A stretch of DNA of 64,000 nt from JAITVB01 sp031553805. GTDB taxonomy: Bacteria; Bacteroidota; Bacteroidia; Bacteroidales; Rikenellaceae. Position numbers and translations under genes: made by a program. The notes under the pieces were generated by a model. That model ran no database searches. It saw only the letters and a list, made by a program, of their open reading frames with translations, and was not told the DNA's origin. Location of the stretch: NCBI GenBank assembly GCA_031553805.1, contig JAVBLC010000013.1, positions 106,896 to 170,895 of the forward strand. The letters are read 5' to 3'. Positions 36,167 through 43,829 of the stretch are shown piece after piece (positions within the stretch are counted from its first letter, which is position 1; each line of letters begins with the position of its first letter).

Positions 36167-36636
36167 TTACAAGTTTCTTCGATAAATTACTCCGAAGATA
36201 TCCGCATATTTACCTTTCACGGGATTGCCTCTTACTTTAAATTGATATTCCTTCATGCGTTTCTCGAATTGATAGAATTGTTCAAACGAAAAGGGCATTT
36301 GAGCACCAGACAACCAAAAAGTGACTTCTTGTATTTTCCCGGTATAATCACACATCGCCCAGAAAGAGAAAATCGGCCCCATACTTTCTTTGGGAATCTC
36401 TTCGGGAGGAATAACCCCTCTGAAAACGTGCATAAATAAAGTATCGGGAACAATAAATCTGGATTCCGCACGATCGTCTTTTACCGTAAGGTGATTAGTC
36501 TTACTTGCCAGCGTACCTCTTCCATTAGGATGTATCGTGTAAACATAGGTGATCTCGTTAACCTGTTTTTCTATGACGGTCTGCGCCATTCCCCGGCTGC
36601 AGCCAGCAGGAAGAATAATATGTATTTGGTTTTCAT
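36167..36636 (-). pseudogene. Small secreted paralogue, frameshifted inside its signal peptide
   Basis: The body reads in one frame from ATG 36589 (MAQTVIEKQVNEITYVYTIH, 140 residues). A good signal peptide lies just upstream in another frame: ATG 36634-36636 gives MKTKYILFFLLAAAG. The distance between the two ATGs is 47 bases, so one base is missing relative to an in-frame fusion. The likely site is the CCCC run at 36591-36594. The neighbouring paralogue (36743-37234) shows the expected intact form, signal peptide ending CQAMAQ then the same domain. Either the gene is broken and not exported, or the base was lost in assembly, or the run is phase-variable. Confidence 0.65.
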
Positions 36637-36742
36637 AACCTAGAGGGGAGCAGGAGTTAGTCTGCCCCCCCCTTTTTATTTTTCAAAATTAAGACATCCG
36701 GTATAAACAAAACTTGGACCTTCCCTCAGTTGAATAGTCATC

Positions 36743-37234
36743 CTACAAATCCATGGGACGAATGCCACCGATCATCACCTGAAGCCCCTCGTCCTTACGC
36801 TCGCCCGACATCTTGAACGAATGCTCCTTTATCCGTTTCTCGAATTCGTAGAATTGCTCGAAGGTAAACGGCATTTTTCCCCGGAACGAGAAATAGACTT
36901 CCCGTATCTTGCCCGTATGATCGATAAACATAACAAACGTGGCAAGTTGCGCACGTTTATCGGTATATTCCAGCACTGTTTCCTTAGGAACCACCCCCCG
37001 AAACACTTCAAGGATACTCGGAGAAGGATTTACATATATAAGGCCGGAAACCCCTTTTGCTTTTTGATAGTTTGCCTTATTCTCCAGTACGCTCCATCCT
37101 TCAGGATGCTGAGTGTATACATAGGTGATCTCGTCAACCTCTTTCTCTTCGATCAACTTTAAGTCCCCCGATTGGGCCATTGCCTGACAATAAAACGCCA
37201 TTGTCAAAAGCAACAAGAAATATTTGGATTTCAT
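36743..37234 (-). CDS. Small secreted protein, paralogue 2 of 3
   Basis: 163 residues with a signal peptide (MKSKYFLLLLTMAFYCQAMAQ). It shares with its neighbours the pattern EKEVDEITYVYTQHPEGW (about 31-48), a central IYVNPSPSILEVFRGVVPKE, the strand LATFVMFIDHTGKIREVYFS, and the helix PFTFEQFYEFEKRIKEHSF near the C-terminus. It may belong to a small Bacteroidetes DUF (possibly DUF5043, not confirmed). Function unknown. Codon use is A/T-richer than the flanking genes. It is separated by about 120 bases from its neighbours on either side. Confidence 0.75.
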   Translation of the reverse strand: MKSKYFLLLLTMAFYCQAMAQSGDLKLIEEKEVDEITYVYTQHPEGWSVLENKANYQKAKGVSGLIYVNPSPSILEVFRGVVPKETVLEYTDKRAQLATFVMFIDHTGKIREVYFSFRGKMPFTFEQFYEFEKRIKEHSFKMSGERKDEGLQVMIGGIRPMDL

Positions 37235-37311
37235 ATCTGCGTATTTTTGAGGTTAATAACATCCATGACTGCGGACAAAACAGCAAATGAAGAGAGGGTG
37301 ATGGAGTAATA

Positions 37312-37344
37312 AAAACGGAGCGGACGATGTCTGCTCCGTTTTTT
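37312..37344 (-). terminator. Terminator after paralogue 1
   Basis: Imperfect arms AAAAACGGAGCGGA / TCTGCTCCGTTTTT, followed on the minus strand by TTTTTATTA, just after the stop at 37354. Confidence 0.7.
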
Positions 37345-37353
37345 CACGAAGTG

Positions 37354-37839
37354 CTATTTCATATACACCCGAGCCAAAGGCAACCCCCATCTTATTCCTA
37401 CGTACTGAGCCCCTTCAGGAATACCTTGCAGGTTAAAATGGTATGATTTCATCAATTGCTCCAATTGGTAAAACTCTTCAGGAGTAAGCAGTATTTCCGG
37501 CCAGAAGCTGAACACAACTTCTTCCACCTTGCCCGAAGTATCGCAAATTAACCGGAGAAACATCATCGGATTGCCATATTGTTTAAACTCAGCCACCCGC
37601 TCTTCAGAAAATACTTTTTTGAATATATCGTGTAACGGAGTAGGTTGGCCTACATCAGTTGGAGCGTCTTTATTCGAACCGTCTTTAGTCTGTTTATTGT
37701 CCTTATTTTCCACCGTTCGCGCCTTAATATCGAAAACATAGGTAACCTCACAGACCTGTTTCTCGTAGATTTGCGCAGACACTGCAAAGGGCATAAGCAC
37801 AAATGCTATTATTATGCTTATCAAATATCTGGTTTTCAT
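37354..37839 (-). CDS. Small secreted protein, paralogue 1 of 3
   Basis: 161 residues from ATG 37839 with a signal peptide (MKTRYLISIIIAFVLMPFAVSAQ). Family pattern: YEKQVCEVTYVFDIKARTVE, HDIFKKVFSEERV, PMMFLRLICDTSGKVEEVVF and LTPEEFYQLEQLMKSYHFNL. It differs from the other two by an Asn/Lys/Asp-rich insert (NKDNKQTKDGSNKD-like). It starts 17 bases after the end of the large lipoprotein gene, so the two are probably one operon. Function unknown. Confidence 0.75.
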   Translation of the reverse strand: MKTRYLISIIIAFVLMPFAVSAQIYEKQVCEVTYVFDIKARTVENKDNKQTKDGSNKDAPTDVGQPTPLHDIFKKVFSEERVAEFKQYGNPMMFLRLICDTSGKVEEVVFSFWPEILLTPEEFYQLEQLMKSYHFNLQGIPEGAQYVGIRWGLPLARVYMK

Positions 37840-37856
37840 ATATCGCTTTTTTAAAA

Positions 37857-38852
37857 TTAACACACTTTTCCGTTGTTGACAAAATCAAAAATCAATGGTG
37901 CAAGATTTGGATTTATGGGGAAGTTATAATAGTAATGTTGCGTCCGAAAATCTTTCATACATTCCCAATAATCATAATACCGTCCATTAATCAACACTGG
38001 CGTTTCCAACGTTGAGAATGTGGGTATTGTCCGACAGCCATTGGTCACAAATAGTAGCCAATCAATATAGTATACGTTCTGATCCGTCGCGGCCAAATAC
38101 ATTCCCCCCGCTCCTCGAACAACATTAAAAAGATCACAGAATAATTTAGCTTCAAATTCGATATTAAGCAGTCCATTTTGTGCATTGTATTGACTTATTC
38201 CGTCATCATAATACATATCTTGGAAAAAATGGACAAATTCCTCTGGGAAATGACTCCCTATAGCTCCAATATTCTGAAACGAAATGAATTTATTTCTGGG
38301 GTCATACATCCCTTGATGTTCTTGATTAGGATTAACGTATGTGCCTGCTATTTTATGACCACGGCTTCCTAAATAATTATATAAATCAACGAAGCCACAT
38401 CCAGGATACAAGAGAAGAGCTATTGTAGAATTTAGAACATCCAATTCCCAGGAATTCAAATCAATAGTATCAATCATATTGGTAACCTGAGTGCTCGGAG
38501 TAAAAGTGGGTGGCGGGCCGCCGCTGCTGCCACCGCCGCCATTGCCACCACCAGGATAACCACCGCCGCCATTGCCGCCGCTATAATCACCAGGATAAAG
38601 AGAATCGGGAAACCAAGGCCAAAACCACGGATAGGGCCATGGATCCCACCCACCCCAGTCACTGCTACCGGTTACCGTAATCGAAGGAATGTCAAGCTCC
38701 CAGTCGACGCCACTTGAACGAGTCCGGGGAGATTGGACTGTGTTGGAAGCAAACTCCGACAAGTCGCCCGTAGATGTAGCTTCCTGCTTCTCACACGCCA
38801 GAAAAGCGCACGATCCGGCCAAAAGGAGAAGAAAGAATAGATTTTTCTTCAT
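37857..38852 (-). CDS. Gly/Trp/Pro-rich surface lipoprotein of unknown function
   Basis: 331 residues with a lipoprotein signal (MKKNLFFLLLLAGSCAFLAC, lipobox FLAC). After an acidic/Ser-rich segment comes an aromatic tether (WGGWDPWPYPWFWPWFPD, about 66-83) and a Gly-rich linker with (GGGNGGGGSSGG)-like repeats up to about residue 111. A globular domain follows, with NSWELDVLNSTIALLLYPGC, FPEEFVHFFQDMYYDDG and four further Cys residues. The EEFVHFFQ motif recalls EExxHxxQ segments of zincin-like Bacteroidetes lipoproteins, but the first His of HExxH is absent, so protease activity is not supported. It is A/T-rich in its 3-prime half and first gene of the block leading to the three small paralogues. 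Confidence 0.75.
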   Translation of the reverse strand: MKKNLFFLLLLAGSCAFLACEKQEATSTGDLSEFASNTVQSPRTRSSGVDWELDIPSITVTGSSDWGGWDPWPYPWFWPWFPDSLYPGDYSGGNGGGGYPGGGNGGGGSSGGPPPTFTPSTQVTNMIDTIDLNSWELDVLNSTIALLLYPGCGFVDLYNYLGSRGHKIAGTYVNPNQEHQGMYDPRNKFISFQNIGAIGSHFPEEFVHFFQDMYYDDGISQYNAQNGLLNIEFEAKLFCDLFNVVRGAGGMYLAATDQNVYYIDWLLFVTNGCRTIPTFSTLETPVLINGRYYDYWECMKDFRTQHYYYNFPINPNLAPLIFDFVNNGKVC

Positions 38853-39336
38853 ACGCTCGAATTTTTTAAGTTTAACAATGGGGATGTATAACTGTAAAAA
38901 ACAATGTCGTATTTTTTTTAAAATCTCACGGATTTATGCTTTAAATATAATATATTTTTCACAAATAAACAATATTAAATACACCTTTTACAGTACAAAC
39001 AAATAGTCCAGGTTTAGGGCAACAAAAAACATCGAGATACTATATGATAGTCGTAAAAAAGATTAGCCCGCGGCAAGCCGCGGGCTAATCTTTCGTAAAT
39101 ATTTATTAAGGAAGAAGTATCAAAAAAAAGATTAGACCCACACGATTCCCTCTGCACTTTAACCAAGTAAAACAAAGTAATTTCGCATCCCCATACAAAA
39201 ATAACCGTTTCCTTACGCCACAAAGTTATGTATGGGTCTAATCAATTTTATCGGAAAGCGACCCTACGGCCTCCCTCCACGATACAAAAGTAAGTCGCCT
39301 ATATTAAAATGGCTTTAAAAAAGGATTAGAAAGTGA
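38853..39336. other. A/T-rich gene-free region between ruvB and the lipoprotein gene
   Basis: No credible gene. It holds a strong hairpin at 39058-39093 and a separated inverted pair GATTAGACCCA (39130-39140) / TGGGTCTAATC (39232-39242) about 90 bases apart. Base composition is much lower in GC than the flanks, like the accessory block to its left. Confidence 0.55.
39058..39093 (-). terminator. Strong hairpin downstream of ruvB
   Basis: Arms AAAGATTAGCCCGCGGC / GCCGCGGGCTAATCTTT with a 2-base spacer, then a minus-strand T run. It is placed 240 bases after the ruvB stop and before the promoter region of the lipoprotein gene. Confidence 0.75.
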
Positions 39337-40341
39337 TTAGAAGAGCGTTGCCTCGCGGCCGGGCATCACCACACCCAAGTGCTCATAAGCCAGCGCGGTC
39401 GCTTCGCGTCCTCGTGGCGTGCGCTTGATGAAACCTTCTTTGATCAGGAACGGCTCGTAGACTTCCTCGATCGTGCCCGGGTCTTCGCCCACGGCGGTGG
39501 CGATGGTGTTCAACCCCACGGGGCCGCCGCCGAATTTATGGATGATCGTCGTCAGGATCTTGTTGTCCATCAGGTCCAGGCCGCGGGTATCGATGTTGAG
39601 CGCCTGCAGGGCGTATTTGGTGATCGGCAGGTCAATATGCCCCTCGCCCTTGACCATGGCGAAGTCGCGCACGCGGCGCAACAGCGCGTTGGCGATACGG
39701 GGCGTGCCGCGGCTGCGCAGGGCCACTTCCGAGGCGGCCTGCTCGTCGATCTCGATATTGAGGATCGTGGCCGAGCGTTTTACGATGCCTTTCAAGGTCG
39801 GCGCATCGTAATATTCGAGGTGGCACTGGATGCCGAACCGCGCCCTCAGGGGGCTGGTCAGCAAGCCGCTGCGAGTCGTCGCCCCGATCAGCGTGAAAGG
39901 CATCAGTTCGATCTGGATCGACCTCGCGCTGGGGCCTTTGTCCAGCAAGATGTCGATCTTATAGTCTTCCATCGCCGAGTAGAGGTACTCTTCGACAATG
40001 GGGCTCAGGCGGTGGATTTCGTCGATGAACAGCACGTCGCCCTCGCTCAGGTTGGTCAGCAACCCAGCCAGATCGCCCGGTTTGTCGAGCACCGGGCCCG
40101 AGGTGACTTTCATCCCGACGCCGAGTTCGTTGCTGATGATGTTGGCCAACGTGGTCTTGCCCAGGCCGGGAGGGCCGTGGAGCAGCACGTGGTCGAGCGA
40201 CTCGCCGCGCATCAAGGCGGCACGGATAAAGATCGTCAGGTTTTCGACGATCTTGGCCTGTCCGCTGAAGGCGGTCAGTTCCTGCGGCCTGATCTTATTC
40301 TCGAAGTCGAGGTCGGTTTCTATGTCGCGGATGTTTTTCAT
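39337..40341 (-). CDS. ruvB: Holliday junction branch migration ATPase RuvB
   Basis: Hexameric AAA+ motor that drives branch migration with RuvA. 334 residues from ATG 40341. Motifs: LLHGPPGLGKTTLANIISNE (Walker A), DVLFIDEIHRLSP (Walker B), FTLIGATTRSGLLTSPLRARFG (sensor 1/arginine finger), and the winged-helix end NKILTTIIHKFGGGPVGLNT and GFIKRTPRGREATALAYEHL. A GTG start at 40359 is possible on reading frame alone but lies inside the -7 box, so the ATG is used. Divergent from holA. Confidence 0.96.
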   Translation of the reverse strand: MKNIRDIETDLDFENKIRPQELTAFSGQAKIVENLTIFIRAALMRGESLDHVLLHGPPGLGKTTLANIISNELGVGMKVTSGPVLDKPGDLAGLLTNLSEGDVLFIDEIHRLSPIVEEYLYSAMEDYKIDILLDKGPSARSIQIELMPFTLIGATTRSGLLTSPLRARFGIQCHLEYYDAPTLKGIVKRSATILNIEIDEQAASEVALRSRGTPRIANALLRRVRDFAMVKGEGHIDLPITKYALQALNIDTRGLDLMDNKILTTIIHKFGGGPVGLNTIATAVGEDPGTIEEVYEPFLIKEGFIKRTPRGREATALAYEHLGVVMPGREATLF

Positions 40342-40358
40342 CGGATCGATTGGCGACA

Positions 40359-40366
40359 CAAAGCTA
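40359..40366 (-). promoter_or_regulatory. -7 promoter box of ruvB
   Basis: Minus-strand TAGCTTTG, perfect TAnnTTTG, 17 bases before the ATG at 40341. It decides the start: the GTG at 40359 would be within the promoter. Confidence 0.6.
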
Positions 40367-40382
40367 AGAAATATAACCGAAA

Positions 40383-40410
40383 GGTGCGTACCCGCACAGG
40401 GAGATTTTTT
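40383..40410 (-). repeat. R1 unit upstream of ruvB
   Basis: Hairpin GTGCGTACCCGCAC followed by AGGGAGATTTTTT. On the minus strand it lies just upstream of the ruvB promoter, hairpin end toward ruvB. Next to it (40421-40450) is an AAGTCCAG-hairpin fragment like the first module of R2. Confidence 0.7.
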
Positions 40411-40483
40411 CCAACGCCAAACAAGTCCAGGAAAACTTTGCTTTCCCAGGGTGAGTTTGATTGGAAAAGCGCCGCCAAAAAAC

Positions 40484-40491
40484 TACCTTTG
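40484..40491 (+). promoter_or_regulatory. -7 promoter box of holA
   Basis: TACCTTTG, perfect TAnnTTTG, 17 bases before the ATG at 40509. Confidence 0.6.
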
Positions 40492-40508
40492 CACGAGAAT
40501 CACCGGTT

Positions 40509-41582
40509 ATGGCCAAAAGCGCAAAAGCATCTTTCCGCGACAGCGTCGCCCAATACGAGCAGATCGTCCGCAACGTGCAGGCGAAAAAATTCGCCCCACT
40601 CTACCTGTTGATGGGTGAAGAGGCCTATTTCATCGACCGGCTGGGCGACATGCTCGCCGATTCGATCCTGGACGAAACCCAACGCGCATTCAACCAGATC
40701 ATTGCCTACGGCAGCGATATCGGGGCGGCCGACGTAGCCAACTACGCCCGCCAGGTGCCGATGATGGGCGGACAGCAAGTTATCATCGTTAAAGAAGCAC
40801 AAAAACTGGCCAAGATCGACCAACTCACCGCCTATGCTCAACAACCGGTGGCGAGCACGGTGCTCGTGTTATGTCACAAGGAAAAAACGCTCGACAAACG
40901 TTCTGCGCTTTACAAAGCGCTGGATGCCAACGGCGTGGTACTCGAGTCGGTGCCTCCGCGGGAATACGAGATCGGCGGTTGGCTCGACGGTTTCATCCGG
41001 TCGAAAGGCTTCGAAATGGACGCCAAGGCCTCGGCCATGCTTACCGACCACCTGGGGGTCGATATTCCAAAAATCGCCAACGAACTCGACAAATTGGTCG
41101 TTTCGTTGCCCGACGGCGTCCGCCGTGTGACCGCCGACCACATCGAACAACACATCGGCATCAGCAAGGAATTTAACAATTTCGAGCTGACAAAGGCGTT
41201 GTCGGAAAAAAACTTCTCGAAGGCGATGACCATTGCCGACCACTTTGCCCGCAATCCCAAGGAAAATCCGCTGGTGGTGACCGTGAGCACCCTCTTTTCG
41301 CATTTCCAACGCATTTTTATTTATAACTACCACCGCTGGATGGCGCAGAAAGGAAAGGCGCCGATGCCGGACGACATGACCCTGGCGCGGCAGATGAAAC
41401 TGCCGACCGCTTTTTTCCTCAACGAATATAAACAGGCTGCCACGCTCTACCCCAACGCCAAGGTATTCAAAATCTTGGGACTGATCCGCGAGTGCGACAT
41501 GAAGAGCAAAGGAATGGGCGGCGGTTCGGCCGACGACGGCGAGCTGCTCCGCGACCTGCTGCTAAAAATTATCCTGCAGTAA
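40509..41582 (+). CDS. holA: DNA polymerase III delta subunit
   Basis: Clamp-loader subunit that opens the beta clamp. 357 residues from ATG 40509; the frame upstream (TTG at 40461) includes the promoter and is rejected. N-terminal ATPase-like domain: FAPLYLLMGEEAYFIDRLGD, FNQIIAYGSDIGAADVANYA and ARQVPMMGGQQVIIVKEAQKL. Middle: ISKEFNNFELTKALSEKNFS. C-terminal collar: LVVTVSTLFSHFQRIF. The sequence fits the divergent holA of Bacteroidetes. The rhomboid gene follows after one base, so they are coupled. Confidence 0.9.
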   Translation: MAKSAKASFRDSVAQYEQIVRNVQAKKFAPLYLLMGEEAYFIDRLGDMLADSILDETQRAFNQIIAYGSDIGAADVANYARQVPMMGGQQVIIVKEAQKLAKIDQLTAYAQQPVASTVLVLCHKEKTLDKRSALYKALDANGVVLESVPPREYEIGGWLDGFIRSKGFEMDAKASAMLTDHLGVDIPKIANELDKLVVSLPDGVRRVTADHIEQHIGISKEFNNFELTKALSEKNFSKAMTIADHFARNPKENPLVVTVSTLFSHFQRIFIYNYHRWMAQKGKAPMPDDMTLARQMKLPTAFFLNEYKQAATLYPNAKVFKILGLIRECDMKSKGMGGGSADDGELLRDLLLKIILQ

Positions 41583-41583
41583 A

Positions 41584-42210
41584 ATGATCACATACATCAT
41601 CATCGGGGCGACGGTGCTCGTCTCGATCCTCTGTTTCCGGAGTGCGGCGCTCTTCAACGCCTTATCGCTAAAGCCTTTCCGGGTGTTTGAAAACCGCGAG
41701 TGGTGGCGGGTGGCGACCCACGGATTTGTCCACGGCGATTACGCCCACCTGCTGGTCAACATGCTTGTTTTCTGGTCGTTCGGGGGTTACATCGAAAAGT
41801 TGTTCGGCCACCTGCACCAGATCGGCGAGGCGGGCCACGGCCCCATCAACTACCTGCTGCTCTACTTCGGCGGGATGCTCGTGGCGACGATCCCCGACCT
41901 GGTGCGCAACCGCCACAACCCGCTCTACACCTCGATCGGGGCGTCGGGAGCGGTGTCGGCCGTAATCTTCTGTTCGATCTTTTTCGACCCGTGGGGCAAG
42001 GTTTATTTCTTCGGCGTACTGCCGTTGCCGGGCATCGTTTTCGGCGCGTTCTACCTGTGGTATGAGCAGTATATGGCGCGGCGCGGCGGCGACCGGGTCA
42101 ACCACCACGCCCACATCTGGGGGGCGGTCTACGGGTTTTTGTTTCCGCTGCTGGTCAACGCGTCGTTTTTCGGCGATTTCGTGCAGCGGCTCATTCCGCG
42201 GTGGGGATAA
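41584..42210 (+). CDS. Rhomboid-family intramembrane serine protease
   Basis: 208 residues with six hydrophobic segments. The rhomboid catalytic dyad is visible: S121 in SIGASGAVSAVIFC, and the His segment VNHHAHIWGAVYGF (H177 the likely partner). The family features FVHGDYAHLLVNMLVFWSFG and the ENREWWRVATHGF entry loop are also present. It cleaves within transmembrane segments of other membrane proteins; the substrate is unknown. Starts one base after the holA stop. Its own stop codon (42208-42210) touches the stop of the convergent radical SAM gene with no base between. Confidence 0.93.
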   Translation: MITYIIIGATVLVSILCFRSAALFNALSLKPFRVFENREWWRVATHGFVHGDYAHLLVNMLVFWSFGGYIEKLFGHLHQIGEAGHGPINYLLLYFGGMLVATIPDLVRNRHNPLYTSIGASGAVSAVIFCSIFFDPWGKVYFFGVLPLPGIVFGAFYLWYEQYMARRGGDRVNHHAHIWGAVYGFLFPLLVNASFFGDFVQRLIPRWG

Positions 42211-43311
42211 TCATTTCCGGCAAGATTTCAGCCCACGCGCCAGGCGGTCGTAGTGGCACAGCGTGAGGCGGCGATTGTCGTCGCGCAGGTGCATTCCGCC
42301 CCCTTCGCAGTAGCGGAACATCGCGCACGAGGCGCACTGATCCGCCTTCATCCAGGCACGATCGCGATATTCACGGAAACCGTTGTTCCAGACGTCGATG
42401 AACGAGTCGCGGTAGATGTTCCCCTGGTGGAACCCGGAGCGGATGCTCAGGCAGCCCGAGATGTCGCCCGAGGCCAGGATCGAAGCTGTCCCCACCCCCG
42501 CCGAGCAGTGGTAGAACGCTTCGCGCACCTCGGTTTCGTAACTCCCCAGAAATCCTTCGCAGGCATAGTCGAGGCGGATGCGTCCCTCGAGGCGGGTGCG
42601 GCGAATGAACTCCATCAGGCCGACGAACTGACTGTCGGTAAGTTGCATATCGGGATCGCCGGCCGCGCGGCCGGCCGGGAAGATGGTGAAGACACGCCAG
42701 CGCTTCACCCCCTGCCCGATCAAAAACTCCTTTAATCTTTCAAGCGACGGAAAATTGCGCGGATTCACACAGGTAACCACGTCCCAAACGATTTCGGGTT
42801 CGGCGGCCAACATCGGCAGGGCGGCTGCCACCCGGTCGAAACTGCGGTTGCTGCCGCGCATCCAGTTGTGGTCGTCGGCAAAACCATCGAGGCTCACCGT
42901 CAGCGAGTGAAGCCCCGCGCCGAGCAGCGAATCGAGCCGCGCACGGTCGAGCAACATCCCGTTGGTCACCAGCCCCCAGGGATAGCCCAGGTCGTAGAGC
43001 GCACGGCCCACCTGTTCGAGGTCCTTGCGCAGCAGCGCTTCGCCGCCGGCAAAGGTGACCATCACGCGGTTGGGGTTGACGTGGGGGGTGATTTCGTCGA
43101 TGACCTTTAGGAAATCGGCTGCGGGCATATCCCGCTCTCCGGACTGCGTCTTGCAATCGCTCCCGCAGTGGCGGCACGCAAGGTTGCAGCGCAGCGTACA
43201 TTCCCAAAAGAGGGTACGGAGTTCGTGCCGGGCGACTTTTTCGCGCTGCAGTTTGCGGAAAAGTTCCAGGCCGATGCGTTTTCGCAAGCCGGGGGTCGGG
43301 TTGGTTTTCAC
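42211..43311 (-). CDS. Radical SAM/SPASM enzyme of the rSAM/lipoprotein system
   Basis: 366 residues, predicted to modify a peptide or protein by radical chemistry. The SAM-cluster motif CNLACRHC is at C42, C46 and C49, with extra Cys at 38 and 53. A glycine-rich SAM-binding segment FAGGEALLRKDLEQVGRALY follows. The C-terminal SPASM/twitch region has CSAGVGTASILASGDISGC and then C326, C329, C335, C352 and C364 (QCASCAMFRYCEGGG). I chose the GTG at 43311 because it overlaps the TGA of the upstream lipoprotein as GTGA, a classic coupling overlap. The longer frame has no ATG and would overlap the lipoprotein gene by 67 bases. It matches what I recall as the TIGR04133 model, paired with lipoproteins of TIGR04134; accession from memory. 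Its chemistry and substrate are unproven. Confidence 0.85.
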   Translation of the reverse strand: MKTNPTPGLRKRIGLELFRKLQREKVARHELRTLFWECTLRCNLACRHCGSDCKTQSGERDMPAADFLKVIDEITPHVNPNRVMVTFAGGEALLRKDLEQVGRALYDLGYPWGLVTNGMLLDRARLDSLLGAGLHSLTVSLDGFADDHNWMRGSNRSFDRVAAALPMLAAEPEIVWDVVTCVNPRNFPSLERLKEFLIGQGVKRWRVFTIFPAGRAAGDPDMQLTDSQFVGLMEFIRRTRLEGRIRLDYACEGFLGSYETEVREAFYHCSAGVGTASILASGDISGCLSIRSGFHQGNIYRDSFIDVWNNGFREYRDRAWMKADQCASCAMFRYCEGGGMHLRDDNRRLTLCHYDRLARGLKSCRK

Positions 43312-43814
43312 TCGGTGGTCGGAGAAGGTTTGATATGAAAATCGAGATCTGACTTTTCTACTTTGGTGCGCCAAGCCGAAAGCTTTTGCTTTTCGCTATC
43401 TGTGAAAGATATTTCATTGATTTGTTTGGCGTATTCGCCGCCGTTGTCGGGGCCATCGACATCTTCGAGGACGACCCGGTGTTTTCCGCCGTGAACCCAT
43501 TCGTTTTGGTAATCGTATGTGCCGTTCGGGCCGGAGAAGACAGTGTCGGAATCGAATAGGTGGAAGACGACGTCGGAATCGGATATGCGTTCGTCCCAAT
43601 AACTTTGGAACACCATGCGGATGCCCGGGACACCCTTGTTAGTCGTCACGTCGGTCACTTTACCCTTGAGGTGGTATTCTGCGGTCGGGACACCGTACAT
43701 CGCGCAGGTTTCATCAATACCATCATCACCCCCGCAGGCCGAAAAGCCCAACAGGGCCAACAGCCCGGAAAGTATCCGGACCGAAAATCGTTGGACGTTC
43801 GTTTTCTCTTTCAT
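43308..43814 (-). CDS. Lipoprotein of the rSAM/lipoprotein system (B)
   Basis: 168 residues from ATG 43814. The signal peptide is unusual in carrying a basic, conserved n-region (KEKTNVQRFSVRIL) and ends LLGFSAC, lipid-anchor Cys at C27. Then CAMYGVPTAEYHLKGKVTD (MYG at 39-41), a beta-sandwich-like domain with NKGVPGIRMVFQ, EDVDGPDNGGEYA, and the C-terminal motif KVEKSDLDF at 151-159 followed by exactly nine residues. It differs from lipoprotein A by an insert (about WDERISDSDVVFHLFDSD) and an extra Cys at 37. It is translationally coupled to the radical SAM gene by a GTGA overlap. Likely substrate or partner of that enzyme, by context. Confidence 0.85.
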   Translation of the reverse strand: MKEKTNVQRFSVRILSGLLALLGFSACGGDDGIDETCAMYGVPTAEYHLKGKVTDVTTNKGVPGIRMVFQSYWDERISDSDVVFHLFDSDTVFSGPNGTYDYQNEWVHGGKHRVVLEDVDGPDNGGEYAKQINEISFTDSEKQKLSAWRTKVEKSDLDFHIKPSPTTE

Positions 43815-43829
43815 ATGCAAAGGTTGTTT

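Noticed and set aside
37857..38852. Zinc protease activity for the Gly/Trp-rich lipoprotein
   Set aside because: The motif is EEFVHFFQ; the first His of HExxH is missing and no third ligand could be placed.
39014..39223. 69-residue minus-strand frame in the gap after ruvB
   Set aside because: It runs through the terminator hairpin at 39058-39093, has no promoter or recognisable domain, and lies in A/T-rich spacer.
42211..43374. Longer start (TTG at 43374) for the radical SAM gene
   Set aside because: It would overlap the lipoprotein gene by 67 bases and add a Ser/Arg-rich tail; the GTG at 43311 forms a GTGA coupling overlap and leaves a family-like N-terminus.
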